A stretch of 64,000 nucleotides of DNA from Lutibacter sp. (GCA_030683995.1 JAUXPH010000015.1:208416-272415); one strand, 5' to 3'. Shown: positions 9,065 through 19,123, counted from the first letter of the stretch. Numbers and translations are program-made. Notes: a model not told the origin generated them from the letters alone.

Positions 9065-10438
9065 ATGCTTTTGAAATTTTTATTGGCTGTGATCTTATAT
9101 TGTATTGGCTTCTTGCAGGCCTTTGCACAAAACATTCCACTTAGCTATTCAGTGTCGATAAATTCATCGGTTTCTAGTGAAAGCACCCTGCCTTTTTGGA
9201 TGACAGCCAATAAATTTGGCGCCGTACCAAACAGCCGTCACAGTTCTGTTTATGCTAAAGTATTTTCAGACTTTAAGGATTCTGAGAGCAAATTTTCTTT
9301 TTCCTATAAAACAAGTTTTACAGGATATTTGGCCTCAAAAAACAATTTTTTTATCAATGAACTTTATGGAAGTTTAAAGTTTAAAGGCGTACAGTTGGAT
9401 TTGGGCAGTAAAAATGATGAAATAAAATGGGAGGGGCTGTCATCTTCCAACGGAGATATTATAAAATCCACTAATGCAAGGGCTTTTCCGGGCTTCAACC
9501 TAAAAACAATAGATTATTTAAAACTTCCCTTTGCCAGAAAATGGCTGCGCGTAAAAGCATCTTTTGGGGAGTATCTGTTAATTGACAAACGTATTGTTGA
9601 ACAAGTGCGCCTTCACCATAAAAATTTGTATTTTAAATCGATTTTAAGCGAAAGGTTTTCCTTGATTGCAGGAATGGATCATTATGTACAATGGGGTGGC
9701 ATTTCAGAAGAATATGGGAATTTCCCATCCGCTTTTAAAGATTATTTAAGGATTAATATAGGGTATTCAGGCGGTGAAGGAGCTTTAATAGGCGATCAAA
9801 TCAATGCTTTGGGAAATACTGTGGGCGCTTATTTGTTTCAATTTAATTATACGGGCGAAAAAACAAATTGGAATGCCTATTGGTCGCATCCATTTGAAGA
9901 TCGATCCGGAAGAGAATTGTCCAATTATCCAGATGCTTTATATGGCCTTTTTATCGACCTGAAAAAACCTAAAAGTTTTATTACCCACATTTTAGGAGAG
10001 TTTACTTATACCAAACATATGAGCGGAAGCACTGGAATTAGCGGACGTGACGGTTACTTCAACAATGGCGTCTATAAATCTGGCTGGACTTATTTTGGCC
10101 GTACCATTGGCGCTCCTTTTCTACACACTAAGGAACCCGTTAACGGAATTACAGAGGGAATTGATCCAAATTACAGCAGGTTTACCGCCTATCATTTAGG
10201 GCTTAAAGGCTTTTTGCGTCCGAACATTCAGTATAAAACATATTTCAGCTATGTCCGCTACCCCGGTTGGTTTGACAATCCCATAAATAAAGAACAGTTT
10301 TCATCCCTTATTGCATTTTATCTTCAACCAAAAAACAGTCCATTTGAAATTTCGGTTGGAGGGGCCGCCGATTTTGGCAGCGCTTTGCCCAAAAATTTTG
10401 GAAGTTTTTTTCAATTGCGGTTTCCTTTAAGTGATTAG
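9065..10438 (+). CDS. wzi: Capsule assembly Wzi family protein
   Basis: 457 aa with signal peptide; beta-strand-rich; DHYVQWGGISEEYG motif common in Wzi-like proteins; adjacent to wzc/wza. Confidence 0.8.
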   Translation: MLLKFLLAVILYCIGFLQAFAQNIPLSYSVSINSSVSSESTLPFWMTANKFGAVPNSRHSSVYAKVFSDFKDSESKFSFSYKTSFTGYLASKNNFFINELYGSLKFKGVQLDLGSKNDEIKWEGLSSSNGDIIKSTNARAFPGFNLKTIDYLKLPFARKWLRVKASFGEYLLIDKRIVEQVRLHHKNLYFKSILSERFSLIAGMDHYVQWGGISEEYGNFPSAFKDYLRINIGYSGGEGALIGDQINALGNTVGAYLFQFNYTGEKTNWNAYWSHPFEDRSGRELSNYPDALYGLFIDLKKPKSFITHILGEFTYTKHMSGSTGISGRDGYFNNGVYKSGWTYFGRTIGAPFLHTKEPVNGITEGIDPNYSRFTAYHLGLKGFLRPNIQYKTYFSYVRYPGWFDNPINKEQFSSLIAFYLQPKNSPFEISVGGAADFGSALPKNFGSFFQLRFPLSD

Positions 10439-10696
10439 TTAATTGAAAAAATTATAAATTATGTGTTTTTGGTTATTTGTTAAAGGGGTTTTGAGTCTTG
10501 CTGTTGATGGATTGAATATAAATGTTGGATTTTAAAATAAATAAACTTCCGACTGCCGACTTCGGTCTTCCTGCTTTTTACACACCCCTGCCCCTCTCAA
10601 GAGGGGAATTAATTGCGGTGAATTATTATAGTTCAAACGAATAAACTTCCCAACAAATTCCTTAAATTTGCCCCTTATCTCAAATATTGCTGTTTT

Positions 10697-11437
10697 ATGT
10701 TTTCCTTTTTTCAAAAAAAGACTCCGCTTACCGACTTATTTTCATCAGATTTTGTGGATATTCATTCTCATTTTTTACCTAATATCGATGACGGTTCCAA
10801 AAGTATGGATGAATCGGTGGTGATGTTACGGAGGATGCAAGGCTATGGGGTTAAACATATTATCTGTACGCCACACGTGATGGAAAGTGTTTGGGAAAAT
10901 GCTTCCGAAACCATTCAGCAACAATTAGATGCCCTGAATGCGCATTTAAAAAGCATTGCATTTACCGATATTTCTATCACTGCCGCCGCCGAATATATGC
11001 TGGATGCCAATTTTGACCGGCTGCTAAAAACAGAAAAACTGCGTACTTTAAAAGACAATTATATTTTGGTGGAACTGTCGTTCCTAAATGCACCCATTAA
11101 TTTATATGAAACCCTTTTCAATATTCAAATTGCAGGCTATAAACCTGTTTTGGCGCATCCTGAAAGGTATTCTTATTTCCATAATGACTTTAAGGAATAT
11201 GCAAAACTAAAAGCAGCGGGCTGTTTGTTCCAGATCAACTTGCTTTCTCTGTCTAATTACTACGGATCCTCTGTTGCAGAGGTTTCTCTACAACTTTTAA
11301 AACAACAATTGATTGATTTTGCAGGCACTGATACGCACAAGCACCATCATCTCGATTTTTTGGAAAAGGCTGTTGATGGGAAGGTTTTAAAATTGATTGA
11401 ACCTGTACTTAAGGCGAATGACTTTTTTAAAGAGTAG
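10697..11437 (+). CDS. CpsB/YwqE-type PHP tyrosine-protein phosphatase
   Basis: 246 aa; FVDIHSHFLPNIDDGSKSMDES, TPHVME, LAHPERYSYF, DFAGTDTHKHHH. Confidence 0.9.
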   Translation: MFSFFQKKTPLTDLFSSDFVDIHSHFLPNIDDGSKSMDESVVMLRRMQGYGVKHIICTPHVMESVWENASETIQQQLDALNAHLKSIAFTDISITAAAEYMLDANFDRLLKTEKLRTLKDNYILVELSFLNAPINLYETLFNIQIAGYKPVLAHPERYSYFHNDFKEYAKLKAAGCLFQINLLSLSNYYGSSVAEVSLQLLKQQLIDFAGTDTHKHHHLDFLEKAVDGKVLKLIEPVLKANDFFKE

Positions 11438-11499
11438 GGATTTACGCCCTTCGACCCGATAGCTATCGGGTGCGCTCAGGGTGACGAATTACGATTGAC

Positions 11500-11710
11500 G
11501 ATTCCCTCTGGTGCTCGTCTGTGACGATTACCTACTTAAATTAGCATATAAAACGTAGCGTTTGCAATGCGGATAACGCATTCTCGATGTAAGGGTTAGG
11601 GACATTTTGGTGGTTCACAACAACTTTCTTAGAAGATTTAGTTAGTTCTGGACAGGTTGCCGCAGTCGAAACGGCTTTTCTAGCCGTTTCTCCATCGCAA
11701 TGACGGGGGT
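11500..11710. repeat. Dispersed repeat (family D: ggtgctcg..cgag / gcgttt..aacgc) joined to family C (caggttgccgc..atcgcaatgacgg)
   Basis: Near copies at 20570-20760, 23690-23900, 26285-26460. Confidence 0.8.
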
Positions 11711-11744
11711 TTTAAGGAACTTTGCAGTTGCAATGATTAGATAT

Positions 11745-12026
11745 CTATCCTTCAGATAGATCTTTCCAAGTTGGATTTTTTAGTTGTATCAGCTCTTCTT
11801 TTTTTTTGCGTTTGCCTGCTTTTAATTGCTTTTCTCTTACAATAGCTTGATTTATCTCCTCAAATTCTTCAAAATATACCAATTTATCACAATTATATTT
11901 TGAAGTAAATCCTTTATAGACCTTTGTCTTATGTTGCTGTACACGTTCTAATAAATTACTGGTTACCCCAATATAAATAACCGTATTGTTCCTATTAGCC
12001 ATAAAATATATGTAACTCTTTTTCAT
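11745..12026 (-). CDS. GIY-YIG nuclease family protein (solitary)
   Basis: MKKSYIYFMANRNNTVIYIGVTSNLLERVQQHK...FTSKYNCDKLVYFEEFEEINQAIVREKQLKAGKRKKKEELI. Confidence 0.92.
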   Translation of the reverse strand: MKKSYIYFMANRNNTVIYIGVTSNLLERVQQHKTKVYKGFTSKYNCDKLVYFEEFEEINQAIVREKQLKAGKRKKKEELIQLKNPTWKDLSEG

Positions 12027-12079
12027 TTAGTGAAGTTACCTAATTTTTTCGACATCATAAGCCAGTAAAATTACTAAAA

Positions 12080-12190
12080 CCCGTCATTGCATTACTCTAA
12101 AGCTAATTGTAACCGAGTCATTGCGAGGCGTTATTGAGCGAGAGCGAAAGAACAACGTGGCAACCTGCCCTGAACTACCGCAAAGCTAAT
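12080..12190. repeat. Family C repeat, inverted relative to 11650-11710
   Basis: cccgtcattgc...gcgaggcgttattgagcgagagcgaaagaacaacgtggcaacctgccctgaactacc; also at 18853-18925 and 27763-27890. Confidence 0.8.
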
Positions 12191-12410
12191 GAGAAAGCTA
12201 TTGCTTATTTATCGTTGCGTTTGTTTAATTCCGTTAGTTCACAACAGGTTTCTTAGGGACATTTCGGTAGTTCGCGACAAATTCTTATGGGATTGAGTTA
12301 GTTCACGACAGGTTGCCGCGTTGGATTTCTTCAGCTGCGCCTCAGTAATCCGCCTCGCAATGACGAAATTTGTTTTCACTTTAACATTTGAGCTTTGAAC
12401 TTTTAAACCC

Positions 12411-12472
12411 CGCGCGCCGGCTGGCCCTTTCGCTAAAAATGTTCACTGAACATTTTTTTAACGCTCAGTCCT
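12411..12472. repeat. Family A hairpin repeat, copy 1
   Basis: cgcgccggctggccctttcgctaaaaa TGTTC act GAACA tttttttaacgctcagtcc. Confidence 0.9.
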
Positions 12473-14831
12473 ACTTACTAAACAACGTTTTATACCAAGG
12501 TTTCATTATAACTTCCTCACTATATCCTCCATATCCGTAGCCATAGCCATAACCTCTTTCAAGATCGGTGCCGTTTATCAACATCGCCATATTTGGCAAT
12601 CTTTTTTCTTCATACATCATTTTTGGAATCGACAATAGGCGTTTGTCCAAATAATTGGCGCGCACCACATAAATAAACATATCTGCCAAATGGCTCAACA
12701 ACAAGGTGTCTGTCACCAAATTTACAGGAGCCGTATCCACAATCACATAATCATAGTGTTGTTTTCCATAGGCCAAAACTTCTTCAAATCGTCCGTTCAT
12801 CAACAATTCCGAAGGGTTTGGCGGTATGAGGCTGGAACTTATAAAATCGAAATTCACTGCTGTTACCGATTCAATAATGTCGGTTGGTTTTAAGGCATTG
12901 TCCATTAAAAAGTGTGTCAGACCCTTTTCATATTTTAATTCCAGATATTCCCCAATTTTTGGTTTTCTGATATCGGCACCTATCAGCAGCACTTTTTTGT
13001 CGGTCAAAGACAAAACAGCCGCTAAATTGATGGACACGAATGTTTTGCCCTCCCCGCTGATGGTTGAGGTGACAAAAATGGTTTTTCCGCCTTGTTTTAC
13101 GCCTGTGAGCATAAAATTGATATTGGTTCTCAGCAACCTGAAAGATTCGGCGACACTGCTTCTGTCACTGTCGGAAACCACAATTTTATCTTCAGATTTT
13201 GTGTTGGGTACATCACCTAAAATTGGTGCATTCACCAGCGATTCCAAATCTTTTCGGGAATGCACTTTATTGTCCAGCAACGTCAGCACATAAATAACTC
13301 CAAAAGGAATCAATAAACCCAACAGCAAGGCCGCTAGGTAAATGATGTTTTGCTTTGGCGCCACGGGTATATTGCTTCCGTAAGCCGTATCAATAATTTT
13401 GGCACTTGGCAGGGTAACCGCCATCGTAATGGCATTTTCTTCTCTTTTCTGCAGCAAATACAAATAAATTGTTTCCATAATTTGTTGCTGGCGTTGCATA
13501 TCCCTAAACATTCTTTCCTGTTTTGGCACTTCGGAAATTGTGGACGCAAATTTCGATTGCTGGCCTTTTATGGCATTTAAGGAAATTTTTAGCGCTGTTT
13601 TTGAATTGATCAGGCTTTGTTTGATGCTTTCCTCCAAGTTTTTTATTTGTCCGTTTAAATTAACGATGACCGGATTTATTTCGCTGGACCCTTTCAATAT
13701 TCTGTTGCGTTCCAGCACCAATTGGTTGTATTTTTCTGTATTTCCATCCACAGAAGCATCTCCAATGCCTAAATTGGCAGGAATCAATTCACCCGGATTG
13801 GCATTTACATAATCACTCACATACTCGGCCAATTTTAACTGGGTATTCAGTTCCAATACCTCTTTTTCGACCAATGATTTAGACTGTACCGCCAAACCCG
13901 CTTCCGTAGCCAAATCTGTTAATTGGTTCCTCGTTTTAAATTGCTCTGCCCCTTTTTCAACACTCGACAATTCTTCGTTGACGATTAAAATACGTTGGTT
14001 GATAAAATCATTGGTATTCTTGGCCGTTAAATTTTTGTCCTCCACCGCATCATTGTTGTATTGGGCAACCAGATTGTCCAATATTTCAATTGCTTTGGGT
14101 TTTACCGGATCGGTCAAACTTATTCGCAATACGCTTGCCTGTTTGCTGATTGGCTGAATTTGCAAGGCATTTCTGTACCTGCTCACCACGTTTTCAAAAG
14201 GCACAATTTGCACAATGACCTCCTCATCATCTTTAAATTTTCCCTGTTTTAAAGGCGTTATGGACATTTCACCAAAACTGGTTTTGATAAGGTCTCCAAA
14301 ATTATGTTCTTTTGATTTGTTTCCTGTGGCATCTTTTAAGGTAAAAGTGCTTGGTGAAGTGATTCTCACGGAAAATGACGTGTCGAGTTTGTGAAATACC
14401 GAATCTGCCGAAAAGAAGTTGATTTTTATGGGAGCCGATTTGCTGAATAATTCCGATTTTATGACGTTTCCCTGTTTGAAAAAAGTGATGTTTGTCCCCA
14501 ATGACTTCACCACCCTTTCTGCCAGCGATTTGGATTTCAGCAATTCCATTTCATTGTCCAACACTGCTTTTGAACCACCCATCAATCCCAAATCTGCAAA
14601 AGCAGTCAATTCAGAAGCCAATCCGCCCGAATTTTTATCGTCCACCAAAATAGTGGTAGAAACTGCATATTGGTTTGGGGTGTATCTTAAATATAAAAAT
14701 GCCCCCAATAAGGCCACTGCAACCCCCAGCACAAACCATTTCCAATGAAAAAGGTAGTTTTCCAGCTGCTCGCGCAGGTTGAAGGATTCGTCGTTGTCGT
14801 TTATAGGGTTGAACTGATTGTTATCTTGCAT
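12471..14831 (-). CDS. wzc: Polysaccharide biosynthesis tyrosine autokinase (Wzc-like)
   Basis: 786 aa; Wzz domain, GNVR, Walker-like SGEGKTFVSINLAAVLSLTDKKVLLIGADIRKP, Tyr-rich C terminus YGYGYGYGGY. Confidence 0.95.
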   Translation of the reverse strand: MQDNNQFNPINDNDESFNLREQLENYLFHWKWFVLGVAVALLGAFLYLRYTPNQYAVSTTILVDDKNSGGLASELTAFADLGLMGGSKAVLDNEMELLKSKSLAERVVKSLGTNITFFKQGNVIKSELFSKSAPIKINFFSADSVFHKLDTSFSVRITSPSTFTLKDATGNKSKEHNFGDLIKTSFGEMSITPLKQGKFKDDEEVIVQIVPFENVVSRYRNALQIQPISKQASVLRISLTDPVKPKAIEILDNLVAQYNNDAVEDKNLTAKNTNDFINQRILIVNEELSSVEKGAEQFKTRNQLTDLATEAGLAVQSKSLVEKEVLELNTQLKLAEYVSDYVNANPGELIPANLGIGDASVDGNTEKYNQLVLERNRILKGSSEINPVIVNLNGQIKNLEESIKQSLINSKTALKISLNAIKGQQSKFASTISEVPKQERMFRDMQRQQQIMETIYLYLLQKREENAITMAVTLPSAKIIDTAYGSNIPVAPKQNIIYLAALLLGLLIPFGVIYVLTLLDNKVHSRKDLESLVNAPILGDVPNTKSEDKIVVSDSDRSSVAESFRLLRTNINFMLTGVKQGGKTIFVTSTISGEGKTFVSINLAAVLSLTDKKVLLIGADIRKPKIGEYLELKYEKGLTHFLMDNALKPTDIIESVTAVNFDFISSSLIPPNPSELLMNGRFEEVLAYGKQHYDYVIVDTAPVNLVTDTLLLSHLADMFIYVVRANYLDKRLLSIPKMMYEEKRLPNMAMLINGTDLERGYGYGYGYGGYSEEVIMKPWYKTLFSK

Positions 14832-14841
14832 AAAGGTATTA

Positions 14842-15597
14842 TTATCGTATAAGTATCGCTACTATTGAAATTAAAAACGAAATTGAAGTTAGAATAATTC
14901 CGGTATTTGCGCCAACTGCTGAAGAATTTACCTTGGATTTGTTTGGCTCCACAATCAATACATCATTTTGGACCAGATAGAAATAAGGGGAATTGAGAAT
15001 TTCTCTGCTGGTTAAATCGATGTCGATAAAGGTTCTTTTTCCGTTTTGTTCCCTGATCAACACCACCGTTTTTCGTTTGCCCTGAATGGTTAAATCACCT
15101 GCCAGCCCTATCGCCTCCAATATGGAAATGCGCTCATTTGGCACCGGATAGGTTCCGGGTTTTTGCACTTCCCCCAAAACGGTAACCTTAAAGTTTGTTA
15201 ACCTGATGTTGACAATGGGATTTTTGATGTATACCGCCAATGTTTCCGCTAAATGGCCGGTGATTTCTTTGGTGGTAAATCCTTCTACTTTTATTTTCCC
15301 CAATACCGGAAAATTAATTTCCCCGTCGGAATTTACCAAATAAGTTAGGGATTTTGGTTGTGCCATTGCATTTCCTGCTTCAAATAAATTAAACGGCAAG
15401 GCAGCTTCCGCATCCAAGGCAGACACATGAATGGCTAAAATATCGTCCTGCTGAATTTTAGGTTCCACTTTTACGATGGCTTCAATAGCATCTATGCCGT
15501 CAGCATCCTGCAAATAAACCATCTCTTTTTTAGAGACACAAGATCCCATACTTATCATTAGCACTGTTACAATCGCTACTTTTAACCTTTTTTTCAT
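14842..15597 (-). CDS. wza: Polysaccharide export outer membrane lipoprotein (Wza-like)
   Basis: 251 aa lipoprotein; SLB domain VTVLGEVQKPGTYPVPNERISILEAIGLAGDL. Confidence 0.93.
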   Translation of the reverse strand: MKKRLKVAIVTVLMISMGSCVSKKEMVYLQDADGIDAIEAIVKVEPKIQQDDILAIHVSALDAEAALPFNLFEAGNAMAQPKSLTYLVNSDGEINFPVLGKIKVEGFTTKEITGHLAETLAVYIKNPIVNIRLTNFKVTVLGEVQKPGTYPVPNERISILEAIGLAGDLTIQGKRKTVVLIREQNGKRTFIDIDLTSREILNSPYFYLVQNDVLIVEPNKSKVNSSAVGANTGIILTSISFLISIVAILIR

Positions 15598-17540
15598 TGT
15601 TCTGTTTTAATTTTTATCTGTTCAATATGGTCAAATTTTTCATAAACTGAATTGTTTGATAAGAACTCTGGCACAATTTCTTTCATTTTTGATACAGTTT
15701 GTTCAAAATTTAATTCCCTGTTAAAAACACACAATTCATTTATTTTTTGCTGAATTTCATTTACATCCATAGTCTTCACTTTGGCAATCATAATTTTGCT
15801 GTGGTGCGTTGGAATGCAATTTTCGCCGTCACCCAGCAATTCTTCGTAAATTTTTTCACCAGGCCTTAGACCCGTAATTTCTATATCGATGTCCTCCGGA
15901 TATTTCAGGTTCGACAACTGTATCATATTTAGTGCCAAATCGTAAATTTTTATGGGGGTCCCCATATCAAACACATATATTTCGCCACCATCACCCATAA
16001 TTCCTGCTTCCAATACCAATTGGCAGGCTTCGGGAATGGTCATAAAATAGCGTGTGATATCTTTATGGGTTAAGGTAATGGGTCCTCCGTTTTTAATTTG
16101 CGTTTTAAACAAAGGAATCACCGAACCGCTTGATCCCAATACGTTTCCGAAACGGGTGGTGATAAATTTTGAAGTTCCTTTGCCCTGTAAACTTGTGATG
16201 TACATTTCGGCAATGCGTTTAGTGGCACCCATCACATTGGCTGGGTTTACCGCTTTATCGGTAGACACCATCACAAACTTTTTGGCTTGGTGTTTTATCA
16301 CCAAATCGGCAATCGTTTTGGTTCCAAACACATTCACAAGCACTGCTTCGTAAGGGTTTCCCTCCATAAATGGCACGTGTTTGTAGGCTGCGGCGTGAAA
16401 TACCATTTCGGGCTTGAACTTTTCAAAAATGGAATCCATCCGTTTTTCATTCCTTACATCCGCCACAATGCAGGTTATATTTTGGTATTTTTTATAGTTG
16501 AAATATTGTTGCAAGTTGTACAAATCAGATTCGGCCTGATCTACCAATATTAAATGTTTGTAATTAAAATTGGCAAGCTGCCTACATATTTCACTTCCAA
16601 TGGAACCGGCAGCTCCCGTAATTAACACCACTTTATCATCGAATTCTTTTTGAAGTTCGGGATTGTCCATTTCAATCACCGACCTTCCCAATAGATCTTC
16701 AATTTTGATTGATTTAATCTGACCAACTTTTAAATTGGGCCCATTTATCCAGGTTCTTGTGGGCGGCACAATCTTTACCTTTACTGAAAGTTTTGTCAAT
16801 TGGGCCACTATTTCAATAAGCCTTGATTGCTTTATGAATTGCATCGCAATAATTATCCTGGTAATCCTTTTAGCGGTAATAAATTCTTGCGTAACGTCTT
16901 TGGGATTGTACACCCTTACCCCATTGATTCGCTTGTTATGTTTGCGAGGATCATCGTCTATAAATCCACATATTTGCGAATTGTTCGCTTTGTCATTATT
17001 AAAAATAGAATAGGTCAACAATCCTGCTTCTCCCGCTCCATAAATCATTACTTTTGGTCCGACTTTATAGCTAGAAAACAAAATATTGTAAAAAATCTTA
17101 AACAGAAATCTAAGTCCGATTAACACTATAGTATTCAACAAAAAATGGATCACTATGATGGACAATGGGAAATCTAAAATTTCACCCAAATTTAGATAAT
17201 TGACTAAAAATACGGTCGCCATTAAGAAAACCATAATTAAAAAACTGGCCATAATTACTTTTATGGCATCCCTAGATCCGGTATGGCGTATAATTCCTTT
17301 ATAAGAACCCGTAATTAAGAAAGAAAAAACAGTGATGGCAATTACAACAGGGAGTTGAATTTTAAGCACAGAGCCGTCCAATGAAAATCTAAAATTAAAA
17401 CGTATTAAGTGTGCAAATAAAAAATTATTTACCACCCAATACAAATCAATCGCCAAAACCAACCAGCTGGGAGCGCTTCTTATAAAAAACTGCTTCCGAA
17501 TTCTTCTTAACATATTCCCAATTATTAACCCCCTTGACAA
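15594..17540 (-). CDS. Membrane nucleoside-diphosphate-sugar 4,6-dehydratase (CapD/FlaA1/PglF-like)
   Basis: 648 aa; N-terminal TM segments, VLITGAAGSIGSEICRQL, FHAAAYKHVPFMEGNP, VSTDKAVNPANVMGATKR. A later Met (MLRRIRKQ, 17513) may be the true start. Confidence 0.93.
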   Translation of the reverse strand: MSRGLIIGNMLRRIRKQFFIRSAPSWLVLAIDLYWVVNNFLFAHLIRFNFRFSLDGSVLKIQLPVVIAITVFSFLITGSYKGIIRHTGSRDAIKVIMASFLIMVFLMATVFLVNYLNLGEILDFPLSIIVIHFLLNTIVLIGLRFLFKIFYNILFSSYKVGPKVMIYGAGEAGLLTYSIFNNDKANNSQICGFIDDDPRKHNKRINGVRVYNPKDVTQEFITAKRITRIIIAMQFIKQSRLIEIVAQLTKLSVKVKIVPPTRTWINGPNLKVGQIKSIKIEDLLGRSVIEMDNPELQKEFDDKVVLITGAAGSIGSEICRQLANFNYKHLILVDQAESDLYNLQQYFNYKKYQNITCIVADVRNEKRMDSIFEKFKPEMVFHAAAYKHVPFMEGNPYEAVLVNVFGTKTIADLVIKHQAKKFVMVSTDKAVNPANVMGATKRIAEMYITSLQGKGTSKFITTRFGNVLGSSGSVIPLFKTQIKNGGPITLTHKDITRYFMTIPEACQLVLEAGIMGDGGEIYVFDMGTPIKIYDLALNMIQLSNLKYPEDIDIEITGLRPGEKIYEELLGDGENCIPTHHSKIMIAKVKTMDVNEIQQKINELCVFNRELNFEQTVSKMKEIVPEFLSNNSVYEKFDHIEQIKIKTEQ

Positions 17541-17543
17541 TCA

Positions 17544-17566
17544 AAAATCTTTAAATTAAAGATTTT
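17544..17566. promoter_or_regulatory. 11-bp-arm palindrome upstream of the capD-wza-wzc genes
   Basis: aaaatctttaa-a-ttaaagatttt, perfect arms, immediately 5' of the 17540 start. Confidence 0.5.
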
Positions 17567-17691
17567 AAAGTCCTCTTATGCCTATACAATTCTTTTCTTT
17601 CCCCTATAATTCAACCCTATTTGAATGAGTGCAATTTATTAAAGCAGTGTACTATTTTTGTTGGAGTAAGGTTATTTAAATTTTTATTGTG

Positions 17692-17721
17692 CAAATATAA
17701 GAGATTTTTCAATAAGTCAAT
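17692..17721 (-). promoter_or_regulatory. Candidate promoter for capD-wza-wzc
   Basis: Minus strand ATTG - 18 nt - TATATTTG, matching Bacteroidota TTTG/TAnnTTTG style. Confidence 0.45.
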
Positions 17722-17857
17722 CCATTTTGAAACAGTCAATTACTTAAAACATCCTATTTATTTGATTTTTATTACAAATTGCTGGTTTGTTGGGGGTTGG
17801 ATACGTTGATATGTTGATGGGTTGATTGGGTGCTTATGGGGTTTCGTTAGTTCTCAA

Positions 17858-18125
17858 CAGGTTGCCACGTCGGCTACGCCTTCTCGCAATGACGGGGGTT
17901 GCTTAGGGGCATTACGGCAGTTTGGGGAAGGTTTTTTAAATGATTTAGTTAGTTCTCAATAACTTTCTTATGAGATTGCGTTAGTTCTTGACAGGTTTCT
18001 TAGATGATTTCGGTAGTTCTCAACAACTTTCTTATGAGATTGCGTTAGTTCACAACAGGTTGCCACGTCGGCTACGCCTTCTCGCAATGACGGGGGTTGC
18101 TTAGGGGCATTACGGCAGTTTGGGG
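17858..18125. repeat. Family C direct repeats, ~199 bp period
   Basis: ggttgccacgtcggctacgccttctcgcaatgacgggggttgcttaggggcattacggcagtttgggg at ~17860 and ~18059. Confidence 0.9.
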
Positions 18126-18322
18126 TAGGTTTTTTAGATGATTTTGTAAGTTCTCAACAAATTCTTATGAGATTGCGTTAGTTCTTGACAGGTTGCCGCG
18201 TCGGATTATTTCGGCTTTACTTCGGCTACGCTCAGCAACCAGCCTCAGTAATCCTTCTCGCAATGACGAAATTTGTTTTCTTTTCAACTTTAGTGTTTGA
18301 GCTTTAAACTTAATAAAGCTCA

Positions 18323-18382
18323 CCGCGCCGGCTGGCCCTATCGCTAAAAACAGCTACCAGCTGTTTTCTTAACGCTCTGTCC
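18323..18382. repeat. Family A hairpin repeat, copy 2
   Basis: cgcgccggctggccctatcgctaaaaa CAGCT acc AGCTG ttttcttaacgctctgtcc. Confidence 0.9.
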
Positions 18383-18408
18383 TCCCTTCGGGGGCTAGGG
18401 GGCTTTCA

Positions 18409-18468
18409 ACGCGCCGGCTGGCCCTATCGCTAAAAATGTTTACCAAACATTTTTTTAACGCTCTGTCC
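18409..18468. repeat. Family A hairpin repeat, copy 3
   Basis: cgcgccggctggccctatcgctaaaaa TGTTT acc AAACA tttttttaacgctctgtccc. Confidence 0.9.
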
Positions 18469-18484
18469 CGCAATGAAGGCGGAT

Positions 18485-18799
18485 TTAAGGGGCTTTATAT
18501 ATCGCAATGATAGATATCCACCCTTCAGATAAATCCTTCCAATATGGGTTTTCAATTTGTATCAGTGCTTCTTTTCTTTTGCGATTGCCTGCTTTTAATT
18601 GCTTTTCTCTTGCTATTGCCTGATTGATATTTTCAAATTCTTCAGAATAAACCAATTTATCGCAATTATAGCTAGCGGTAAAACCTTTGTGAATTTTAGT
18701 TTTGTGCTGATACACACGTTCTAATAAATTACTGGTTACCCCAATGTAAATAACGGTATTGTTTTTATTGGCCATAAAATAGATGTAGCTCTTTTTCAT
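18485..18799 (-). CDS. GIY-YIG nuclease family protein (second paralogue)
   Basis: Near-identical to 11745-12026 product: MKKSYIYFMANKNNTVIYIGVTSNLLERVYQHKTKIHKGFTASYNCDKLVYSEEFENINQAIAREKQLKAG. Confidence 0.92.
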   Translation of the reverse strand: MKKSYIYFMANKNNTVIYIGVTSNLLERVYQHKTKIHKGFTASYNCDKLVYSEEFENINQAIAREKQLKAGNRKRKEALIQIENPYWKDLSEGWISIIAIYKAP

Positions 18800-19123
18800 A
18801 AAGGAAATTTACTTAATTTTTCCGACATCAAAAGCCAGTAAAGATACTAAAATCCCGTCATTGCGAGGCGTTATTGAGCGAGAGCGAAAGAACAACGCGG
18901 CAACCTGCCCTGAACTACCGCAAAGCTAATGAGAATGCTTTTGCTTATTTATCGTTGCGTTTGTTTAATTCCGTTAGTTCTCAACAACTTTCTTATGAGA
19001 TTGCGTTAATTCGGGACAGGTTGCCGCAGTCGCCACGGCTTTTTAAGCCGTTGCTCCATCGCAATGACGAAATTTGTTTTCTTTTCAACTTTAGTGTTTG
19101 AGCTTTAAACTTAATAAAGCTAA

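Noticed and set aside
18874-19101. Plus-strand ORF in repeat region
   Set aside because: Composed of family C repeat sequence; no coding support.
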